Source of the DNA: Theropithecus gelada
Taxonomy: Eukaryota > Chordata > Mammalia > Primates > Cercopithecidae
NCBI RefSeq assembly: GCF_003255815.1
Contig: NC_037686.1
Location: forward strand, 57,137,888 to 57,201,887
Reading direction: 5' to 3'
DNA length: 64,000 nucleotides
Positions 55,045 to 64,000 of this stretch are shown here, piece after piece (within the stretch, counting starts at the first letter, position 1; each line of letters opens with the position of its first letter). The notes under the pieces are model-generated. The model made no database searches. It was not told the origin of the DNA and saw only the letters and a list, made by a program, of their open reading frames with translations. A program made the translations under genes and the position numbers.

Positions 55045-56574
55045 GAGCACATACATGCTTCATATATATACTTTTGTGAAGTAGAGATAACTAAGCTACA
55101 AGCAGTGCTTCTTTTGTCAAAGATGCTGGGGTTTTGGTTGGACAGTTTATTTTAAAATTCCCCTGCCATAGTCACTTTATATTTCAATTATCAATGACAT
55201 CATACCCAGCATTGTGTATCTTCTTTACTGACATATGGAATTGAAGGATGTTGTTGTCCATTTCTAATTTCTTATTATTTCTGAGATATATATATATATA
55301 TATATATATACTTTTTTCCTTATTTTGAGTTATTACTACAAGATTAGATAGCAGCTTCTGTTTTTCCCCAAATAGTTTTTTAAAAACAAATAACAAACAT
55401 TTATTCTTGTAGCTTGAGTCATATTATTTATCCTGTATATACAGATCATTATAAAAATGCCTCCCCAAGTTATCTCCACAAAATATATCACTATAATTTT
55501 CAAAAAATGAAGTCCGACATGTGTATGTGCTGCCTTAGCCTTTAAGTTGATCCTGGTAATACATCAGTTTCAACTGATTTCATGGCTGTTTGCTATTTGT
55601 TTTCCCTCATGCTGTGTATTTTCACTTAAAAATTAAAAGAATGAATGGGCCCAATGATGCAAACCATAAATTCTGGAGACATTGTTAAGCCGTGAAGTCC
55701 TTTTTGAACAAATTTTTTGACAAATCCTTGGACACTTGTTTCTGTTCTTGAGACTAGGGATATTTTCCCTTATATTTAGGAACAGTAATATCTATTGATA
55801 TTATTTTTCCTGAAGTTCAGATACATTGGTCACATGATGTTTCTTCAGAAATAAAAAAAGTTAATATTCATCTTCGCATAAGTAAACAAAAAAACATTTT
55901 ACATTTGCTATGTAAATACCAATGGCAACTGCAAGAAGGTACATTATTAAAATATCTGCAAGAAAACAGAATGAGAGGAAAATAGTTTCTTGCCAACATA
56001 TATTAACGAGATTGAAGAATTGGAGATCAATTAAAATTCTTGGTGTCTAAATGCATAAGCTATCACTAAGATTCATCAGAAACTAATTAGGTTGGCTCAG
56101 TAGAAGATGGATATGAGGATCCATTCTGTCCCTGCAGGAATAGGAGACCCAGACGCCCTCAGGAAAGAGTAGGGCTATGCTGATCAACAGCCACGGGCTG
56201 TGGTATTACGTGGTCTCTGATAACTAAGGAACATCATGCTGTTGAAGATTTGGAGAGGGGCAATGTATGCTTCATTAGGACAGTAGAACATTTAATTTGC
56301 AGTTATCTCATTTAATATAGAAATCTCTAAACTGGGAGTGACAATGACATGTTGTGAAGTCCCCTCTGCTTCTTGTGTGAATCTAGGGAAGTCTGTTAAA
56401 ATCAGTTTCCCCCACTCATAAAATGGTGTGTGTGTGTGTGTGTATGTTTCAATCAGGTTACAGGAAACCACCATAAACTGAAACCTATTTGAACTTATGG
56501 TAGAAATGAAAGGTTCAAGGGCATGTAGTAACCTAATTTCACCTCTCTGTGCTTTGAAACCCATTCGTGAAGTC
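55045..56574. other. Unassigned DNA with (TA)n and (GT)n tracts
   Basis: (TA)n at 55286-55310 and (GT)n at about 56427-56443. No other recognised feature; frames of 70 and 94 codons (minus) are unconvincing. Confidence 0.55.
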
Positions 56575-56675
56575 ATTCATATATTCAGTAAATACTGAGT
56601 TGCTCACAATGTGCCTGGCATGGTGGACATAGATGTGAACACCACTGCCTTTGTAGATTTCATACACTCTCTCTT
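56575..56675 (+). repeat. Ancient mammalian repeat, family not assigned
   Basis: ATTCATATATTCAGTAAATA, TGTGCCTGGCATGGTGGACA and ATAGATGTGAACACCACTGC follow the same ancient dispersed pattern as 4015-4240. Confidence 0.45.
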
Positions 56676-57669
56676 TGTTTCCCTTGCTACTGAAGGATGT
56701 GGACTTGCAGACAGGAAGATCTGGAACTGTTGCACTCATTTCTGTCATCTTTTTCTAGCACAGTACACATAATATATGTGTGAAATGCATGACTTATAAA
56801 TGAACAAAAATGAGAGCAACAGAGCATTTTCCCACCTTTTCCATTTGTCCTGACTCCTGAAGACTTTGAACCAATATGGTTTTTCTTTTCCCTTAACTGC
56901 TTCTGCTCTTCTAGTTCCAGTTATACTACCTGAACACAGCCATACATAAACATGTTGTAAGAGGGTCTGTTGCTTTAAAAAGTAGGGACAAAATTTTTTT
57001 TTCCAGAGTTGTTGTGTAGTCCCTTAACTCTCAGTGACTCTTATTTCCCTAGCCACCAATAGTGATTTGGTCTTTCCATGGCTTTTAATATATTTTTCCA
57101 TCTCCCTGGAGCACTATGAGAATTACCTTCTTTTATGTCTGATTCTGTAAAAGGCACCTTCAAGGTCCAAGGAGGAAAAGTGCTGTGCATAATACAAGTA
57201 ATCTCATCATGATGCATCATAGGAATATTGTAAGGAATAATTGAACACTATCTGTGAAATATGGGACTCTCCTCAGAGGACAGGTGCTCTGTAGTTTTCT
57301 TCTATGTAACAAAACTTTCTGACTCATAAACAAAAAGTGTATGTCTCCTGTCCTATAGTCGTTTTTTAAAATTTGCAAATATTATGTCTCTGGGCCTTGA
57401 AAGATATCTGCAATAAGAACAAAAGTAGGAAAACTTTTATTTAAATGCTAGTCAAATTTTAGTTTCAGTTATGTAGCAGAAAGCACGCTGATGTGGAAAT
57501 TAGGGCTTACAGGCTCTAATCTCCTTTCTGTGCCTGTATTATTGTATCCCTTTAGAAGAGTGGTAGAACTGCATAAATTGGAAGAACCTCTGGTGTGAAG
57601 CCATGATAAGAAATAGACCTCCCTTCCCTTTCCCACCCTAAACTTTTTTGACTCTGGTTCCCCCTAACC
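56676..57669. other. Unassigned DNA
   Basis: A weak MIR-like trace near 57470-57540 (TAGCAGAAAGCACGCTGATG) is not strong enough to call. No exon recognised. Confidence 0.45.
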
Positions 57670-57787
57670 CTCCCATCTCGAGTTTCTTGGGGACAGAGAT
57701 CATGCTTGTTTCACATTTTTAAATTCCTAGTTATAAGTATGGTGTCAGGCAGATGGTAGTCCCTCAATAAACATTTGCGAATGAATG
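57670..57787 (+). mobile_element. L2 LINE 3' end
   Basis: TCTTGGGGACAGAGATCATG, TTGTTTCACATTTTTAAATT, TGGTGTCAGGCAGATGGTAG and TCCCTCAATAAACATTTGCG then AATGAATG match the L2 3' terminus. Confidence 0.8.
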
Positions 57788-58300
57788 TCTTACAAAATAT
57801 AAGCCATAATCAATAGTTGGGTAACAATATTTAGATGCAGCAATTCCAAAGCTTGACATCAGAGACACCACTTGCTGTTCAAACATGACTGACAAGTTGA
57901 TATCATTAAGAGATTCTCTTGGGAAAGGAATAAAAACTGTCAGACTATGTATGTGGGCCAACTCTGAACAGATGCTGTGCTGAGGGATTTGGGAAATAAC
58001 CCCATGAATTACATTCTAAAATTAAATGTGCAAGATTGTATGTATTTGTGGCTGACAAGTGGAAATGGTTTGGTAGAGTTGATCCTGCTGCTGTGCTTGA
58101 GTGAACCCAACTAGAAGCTGTCTGAGTCCTTAGCACACAGAAGATTGAGGGCCATGGTAGCTTGGTACCACCCTGCTCATCAGCAGGTTAACTAGAGTGC
58201 CGTTTCAAGATCATCTATAAAAGATTGCTGCAACTTGGAGGCTGAACATAGTGTCCAGTATTGTTTTGGGATGCCTTAGAAAGGAAAACGTTGACATTTA
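57788..58300. other. Unassigned DNA
   Basis: Two minus-strand frames of 63-65 codons without recognised domains. Confidence 0.5.
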
Positions 58301-58380
58301 TTAGGTTGGTGCCAAAGTAACTGTGGTTTTTGTCATTGAAATTAATAGCAAAAACCACAATTACTTAGGCACCCACCTAA
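58301..58380. mobile_element. Complete 80-bp MADE1 hairpin (mariner MITE)
   Basis: Exactly 80 bases, TTAGGTTGGTGCCAAAGTAA to TTACTTAGGCACCCACCTAA, with TA immediately before (58299-58300) and after (58381-58382). The arms pair over more than 30 bases (GTGGTTTTTG with CAAAAACCAC at the core) around a short loop. MADE1 palindromes are the known source of the primate miR-548 family, so a transcript through here could fold into a Drosha/Dicer-type hairpin. Expression is not shown by sequence. Confidence 0.97.
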
Positions 58381-58382
58381 TA

Positions 58383-60189
58383 GGTAACATTAGGGCCTAG
58401 ATTGGGAAATAACGTTTTAGTTTTCTGGATGCAAACTCTAAGTAAGATTAAACAAAACAACAGCAAGAAAGACAAATAAAACAATGAAATAGATTTCACA
58501 ATTGACAATCTATATGCTTTTATTTCCAATTATATTTCCTATTTCTAAATTTCCTTCCTGTTCTTAGGGAATTATCATTGGAATATTGTGATTGAAAGAA
58601 AGATTTGTTTTAAGAATGTTTTTAGAAAATGCAAAAAATGTTTGGATTTAAAAAAATCCAAAACTGAGTGTTCTAGGCATAGTGCAAAGCATTTATGACA
58701 ATAAAATATCTGGAGTAGAAGAAAGAACAAAAGTCTGCTTGACAAGCATGTTTTGAAAAAGGAGGGATAAGTTCAGATATGACTAGAAAAAGACGGTTTT
58801 AGTGTGTTCTTAAAGATAGATGCTTGGACTCCATCCTGAAAAGTTCTGAATCAGAAAGTCTGTTTTTTGTTTGTTCTTCTTTTTATAGGTGTTTTCAAAT
58901 ATCAACAGCTGCCACACCCATGTAACGTTTGCTAATATCCCACGAGAAGCTTCTCAGGTGTAGGCAAACCAGACTTGGCTTAAACACTATAAGTATCTTG
59001 CCCCATCCCTATGCCTGCCTGGAACGTTGACTTGGTTAGAGGTGTGAATAGAGAGAATGTATGCTGGTCACAGCTAATTAGTGTGCTTTAATTTAGGTTT
59101 TCCTTTCTGTTCCATTTCATAAACCCTGACCTTTATCATAACTAACATCCCTCTCTTGCTTTCTCCAAAATTCCCCAATTGTGAAAGTATTTAAATTATT
59201 TATGTTATTTAAAAATAGCATGTTCATGTAATCATTTTAGAGTAAATCTTAATTGAGTTTAAGAGATGATTTTTACCTTTATTAAAGAGCATGCAGGTAC
59301 CTTAACTTGCTTTTTTGAGTAAGAATAATCTAAAACATTAGGATTCATAGACATGTGGAAAGGTAAGCATTTTAATACAGTGACAGAATACATTTAATCA
59401 GGTAAATGCATCTAATGAATAAGGGGAAATGCATCAAAATATCACTTATTGACCCTTGGTAAATGAGAATTCAGGGTGGGTGATATTTTCTATGATATTT
59501 TATGACTCTAGTTGGTTTTTAATATTGCAAGTGAGTGATAACTTCTGCCACTGCTTTGTCTTTAAAACTCTTCAGAAGAATCACTGTATATCAATGAAGG
59601 CTACAGCATGATATAGCTGCATAAAACTTATGCTAGTGCAAAGATGCTAAAGAGAATCATTTGTTTTCCTAATAGCTCTATTTCAGCAGACCATGGCCTT
59701 ACCCAGAAATGCCCTGTTAGCAAAGCTGTCATTCTACAATGATCTCTGGATGCAAGAACGATGATAGAGCACAGGCCTCTGCATTTATTGTAGAATATCA
59801 TTTTTCCTTTATTTTTGAAAGAATTCATAATTTGTATTCTATTTTCCTTTGGCTAGAATAGACTAAAGTTTGATTCAAGGTAAAAACTCATCCAAGTAGG
59901 GAATTATACACTGGAGAAATATTTACAAGATGCACTGTAATCTTTCTAGCTAGAGTACATTAGATTTTCTTCTTATATCCAGGCACTTGAAATGGATACA
60001 CTGAATATTTTCTTTTCCCCAGGTCACAGTATAAGAATAATATCATTTAGTTTACAAATTATACCTTGGGAGCCAAACTTTATGTAGTACCAAACTAAAG
60101 ATAGGTTGATAGTGTTTTGGCAATTTACAGACCAAACATCTTCAATGCCCTTGGGCCTGCAGGAATAATGAGGAGAATGTGATTAAATG
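58383..60189. other. Unassigned DNA
   Basis: No repeat family or exon recognised in about 1.8 kb; reading frames do not exceed 66 codons. Confidence 0.5.
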
Positions 60190-60746
60190 GCAGTCCCCTG
60201 CTTGAAATCTTTCTGCAGTTTCCCATCATCTTGGATTTAATTCAAACTCTTCACCATGGCCCACGAGGCCCTAAGGGATCCTGGCCTACACACTCTCTCA
60301 GACTTTATCTTGTACGATTCTTCCTTTTTACTATATTCCAGGTATGCTTGCCTTCTTAGTGTCCTTAACACACATCAGTCTCATTCCTCCCTTGCGGAAT
60401 TTGCCCAAGCTATTTCCACCACTGAAATGATTTTTCCATAGAGTATTTACTTAGTTTGATTCTTTTTAATACTCATGCGTCAGTTTAAATGTTTTCACCT
60501 TTGAGAGGTTTTGTGATCACCATTCCAGGGTAGGCTCCCAGACACTCAGTTATCTTGCCCTACTATTTTTTTGAAAAAATAAAAATTATAACTACGTTTT
60601 ATATTTGTTTACTGTTTCTCGCCCCCTCACTAGAAGGTAAGCTCTGTGAGATCAGGTTCCCTGCTTGTCTCATTGCTGTACCTGAGACAGTACCTGGTGG
60701 TGATAATGGGCACTTACTCTGCTTGTTGAATGAAACAGTGAATGCA
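60190..60746 (+). mobile_element. L2 LINE remnant with 3' end
   Basis: CAGTCCCCTGCTTGAAATCT, TCTTCACCATGGCCCACGAG, GCCCTAAGGGATCCTGGCCT, then after a diverged middle AGAAGGTAAGCTCTGTGAGA, TCAGGTTCCCTGCTTGTCTC and TTGTTGAATGAAACAGTGAA. The order and spacing fit the L2 3' region. Decayed frames only. Confidence 0.85.
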
Positions 60747-61539
60747 TAAGTGAGATTCAATTTAAGGACAAAATAGAGAAAACGAAAGTTGATCTCTCTC
60801 TGTTTCTCTCTCTCTGTCTCTTTCTGTGTGTCTCTCAATTTGCTCATACTTTAATTTCACATTTAAATTCCGTGGCAGGCAATATCAAAGGGTAGTTTCA
60901 AGTTTCAATTTCCTTCAAGCAAAAAAAATTTATAGTTAAAGCACGATTTGGATATTTTTCTACATCCCTAGAGCCAGCACTCAGGGACTTGGACCTATTT
61001 GCAGCAAAGATTGATTAAGTTTCCAAAAGTCTGGCATTTAACAGGAGTTTCTGCATTGGTTCTATAAATCTGCTGACCTAGAAAGGTCTTTTAAATTTCT
61101 CATGAACACTACCAGACTGTTGCAATGTCAAAGAGATGAAGTAAATATCAGTAATCCAAGAAGTCTGGTGCAAAATGGTGCCAACATGAGACTCTGCCAT
61201 TACATATTTGTCCTTATTTCTTCTTTGGTCCAAACTGGTTTGTTTAAGATTCAAAGTTTCTCAACTCCTTTCAGTTTATATTGTTGTTCCAAATGGTAAC
61301 CAATGACATCTTGACCTTATTATAAAATAGTTCCGTAGGGGAAATGTGAATGAATGAAGGGATGAATAAACAAATAATTTTAAAACATCAATTGTGCTGA
61401 TGAAAAGAATGGGTAATATATTGAGTTATGCTATTTACTGTAATATAATTTCCCTACTGGCCATGTTTAGTTGTTATTTGAATATTATATTTAACTTAAG
61501 GGTCAAAGGAAAAGCAATAACAGGAAATAAAAAAATGCT
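60747..61539. other. Unassigned DNA with a (TC)n-rich tract
   Basis: An impure TCTC/TGTC tract lies at about 60795-60837. No other feature recognised. Confidence 0.5.
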
Positions 61540-61990
61540 TATATCTTTATAATAAAAAAATTATATCAAAATTGTGGCGTGAAGCTAAAGAAGAACCTAG
61601 AGGGAGGAAAAGCTAAGAATACCAATATTAGAAAACAAAAGAAATCAGATAAAGGAGATAAGTATCCATCTTCAGAGGCAAAGGCTAAATAAAGGAATAC
61701 ATCCAAAGGAAATAAAAATACATTAAATATTAAGGTAGAAAATAAATTAATAAAATTAAAAAAGCTTATTATGTTAAAGTTTGGTATGAAGCAATATTAA
61801 TACAAGCACTGGTAAAATTTATTAAAACTAAAACATGGAAAACTTGAATGGAGAATATTAGAAATGAAAATGGGAACACGTGACCACAGATACACAAAGA
61901 GTAAGAAGATAGTAAGAAAACACTGTAAAATATTTACGACAATAAGTTTGAAAATGTAAACAAAATAGAAAATTCCAAGAAGAGCAAAAT
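61540..61990 (+). mobile_element. Old L1M ORF2 fragment, sense
   Basis: AAAATTGTGGCGTGAAGCTA, AAGAAGAACCTAGAGGGAGG, AGAATACCAATATTAGAAAA, then GAAATGAAAATGGGAACACG and AATAGAAAATTCCAAGAAGA follow the ORF2 stretch between endonuclease and RT in old L1s. A-rich on plus; stops throughout. Confidence 0.68.
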
Positions 61991-64000
61991 TGTCTAATTT
62001 TGTTTGGCTTGCAATGCTTCTGAAATGTTCTACACGAATGAAGTGTTTTATTTGATAGGGGCACTCTATTTCCAGTTTATCCTTCTGAAAAACTGACCTC
62101 TTTATTCATCTCATCTTGTTCACCTTTAGGAGAGATATAGGAAGTAGTCAAGTAGCCGTTAGCTGCAAGATTTGTTTTTGGTGACTCACCAAATGACTCT
62201 TTTGCCAAAGACATCTGTGTTATTGACCTATCCCAAGGACGACATTGTCATCACAAAAATCAATTTCTTGGGGTTAGTAAATCTATTAAAATGCAAACAT
62301 CCAGTAAAAATGTCTTCAGTATGCAGATTTTTCCATTAATGATGAATAATAAATTAGTTAATACCTAAAAGGCAACTCAGGGTGGCAGAAAAAAGTTTGA
62401 TGGGGTGGAAATATGCATGTACGGTATAAAGTGAGATCTGGGAACAAGAGGATCTGAGAATGTGAAGAGCTGAGATGAAAGAGGAAATGAACAAAAGGCC
62501 CCTAAGTCAGCATTTGAGCACATCTGGTGCCTGGGAGTTTTGGGCTGAGGGTGAAATTAAGCAAGAAAGAATAGCAAAGAAAAATATGTGCCTTTTATAC
62601 TTTGTCTTGGGGCAGATGTGATCCAGTGTTTTATTGGGAGGAGAACTAAACTAAAAGTCAAAAGAATTGACTGTTTTTTAGTTGCTATGGGTTCTGCCTA
62701 AGACACTTGGCGTCTCCATAAAATAATGTTATTTATATACGGATCCCCTAGGTCTCCCCTTGTTCTAACATTTTGTTTCTATACATTTTACCGCCACTCG
62801 CCTAGCCATACATAAAGCTACTACTTTCTCAGTTATCTCTTCACTAACAACAAAGCTTCTAGTTTTCAAGTATCTATATCTCTTATTTCATTGATTTTGA
62901 AGTTACACACTCTCCTGTCCTTAAACTGTAGAGCTAAAGGATGTCAACTCATCATGATTTCTATGGCTATGCTGCCTGTTTGAGTCATTTGTTAGCATTT
63001 ATGTGTTATCATAAGCACGTTAGAGTCAACAATTAATCCTCAAAACAGCTCTTCCAGGGAGGCCCACAAAAGATTTAAAAAATACTATTGAAATTCATCT
63101 GGTGCCTCCATAGGAAAGTATGCAAATGATTTTCTGACTATATAAATATGATTCCATATCAAGTTTTAACTTAATAAATGGGGCATAGTCAATAGCACAT
63201 ATACTAATTCAGCTTCTGTTCTTTAGTATTATTGTGATATATAATTGTTTATTAGCCCCAATAACATGCTCTGCCAGAATGAGAACTGTCAATTTTGTAA
63301 AATTTATTGGCAGAATCTTAGAACCTGGATGGAAAAAGTCGGAGTGCAATATAATTGACAGATACTTGTGAAATGTAAGCACATTATCTCTTATTCTCAG
63401 GTACGAATGGAGGTAACAAATTAAGTGGAATTCAGTCTAACAAGGAAGAGCTCTCACCTGATGAGAGCAGTAAAACATGATGTAAATGGATGAATAAGTG
63501 AAACTTTAGCTGAAATTCCATCTTTGGAATGAATAGACATGGCTTGAACATATATCCCGTCGAATAGTTTCATGCTGACTCATTTCCTATGGAGGATTCT
63601 AAACATATCAATAACATACTGTTTCTATGGGGCTCCCACAAAGATGGCAAAATTACCAAATATTTTTTATTAAAGTTATTTTCTGTGAAGAGATGTTAAA
63701 AATCTCATTCTTTTGTGTTCCTCATGCCTACTTTTTTTTCTCTGAGAGAGCCCTACAAAGCAGGAAGAGATCACTGGGTAGTACACTGGGCAGAAGTCAT
63801 GGGCAGAAAATGAAAAAAAAAAAAAAAGGAAACAAAGATAAATCCTATCCACTTCTCAGTTCTGCACACACTTTTCTGCCCTGTGGAAGTTACTGTGGTG
63901 CAGACGAGAGTAGTTCTGTGTGCCTGGCCTTCAGCTCATATCTGTTTCTGAGCTTGTGCAATTCAAGAAAGTCAGATTTTTTGCTCACTGCATTGGTGTG
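61991..64000. other. Unassigned DNA to window end
   Basis: A run of about 15 A lies at 63811-63826. No repeat family, exon or RNA gene recognised. A weak MIR-like patch near 62650-62740 was not called. Confidence 0.45.

Noticed and set aside
1..64000. CRISPR array, bacterial operon, phage or toxin system
   Set aside because: The repeat content is unambiguously primate nuclear DNA; no spaced identical repeats, ribosome-binding sites or operon-like frames occur.

Overview
The window is nuclear DNA from a catarrhine primate. It is AT-rich, non-coding and full of primate-type interspersed repeats: Alu, L1, MaLR and ERV-L LTRs, MADE1, Tigger, MIR and L2. The youngest insertion, an AluY at 52509-52802, carries several substitutions that I associate with the Old World monkey AluYR branch, and one base (31718) is uncalled inside a microsatellite, as in a draft assembly. 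A cercopithecid monkey is therefore my preferred source, but human or ape is not excluded. I support no protein-coding exon, tRNA, rRNA, CRISPR array or bacterial-type operon. All long reading frames are short, or lie in repeats or sequence I cannot assign. The window is best read as intergenic or deep-intronic.

Layout. 1-2.5 kb: two MLT2A-type ERV-L LTRs, the second a solo LTR inside an MLT1 LTR with a perfect 5-bp target duplication, plus MIRs. 2.5-9.5 kb: mostly unassigned DNA with a short MADE1, a perfect 37-bp tandem duplication, a THE1/MST solo LTR and a long L2 remnant. 9.5-10.4 kb: a three-layer nest, AluS in an MLT1 LTR in a MER5A. 11-15.5 kb: an old L1 3' end, MIR, and an MLT1 LTR. 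15.5-21.75 kb: one L1 insertion with twin-priming inversion, bounded by 14-bp target duplications, later hit by a complete LTR-internal-LTR MaLR element and by an Alu fragment carrying (TCTA)n and (CA)n tails. 22-25.8 kb: an AluJ with an exact 93-bp internal tandem duplication, an L1M 3' end, an AluS and an L2.

25.8-49.6 kb: low repeat density on average. It includes a segment beginning at a 26-T tract, an AluJ, a MIR, a (TTCC)n tract with a truncated Alu, an Alu inside a MIR, a Tigger2-type transposon, a class-I-like LTR, a possible chimeric Alu and an Alu with a clear 18-bp target duplication. 49.7-54 kb: an old L1M/HAL1-type element with ORF1, endonuclease region and 3' end but no RT region, carrying a solo class-I LTR (4-bp duplication) and the AluY. 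54-64 kb: a THE1/MST solo LTR, an intact 80-bp MADE1 hairpin flanked by TA, two L2 pieces and an L1M ORF2 fragment.

The elements form a history rather than a working system: ancient MIR/L2/MER5/L1M, then MLT1 and ERV-L, then MST/THE1 and L1PB/L1MA-type L1, then MADE1 and AluJ/S, and finally AluY and microsatellite growth. The most informative structures are the twin-primed L1, the MADE1 hairpin (the precursor type of the miR-548 family), the recent duplication inside an old Alu, and the AluY lineage clue. All family names come from memory of consensus sequences; no database was searched.
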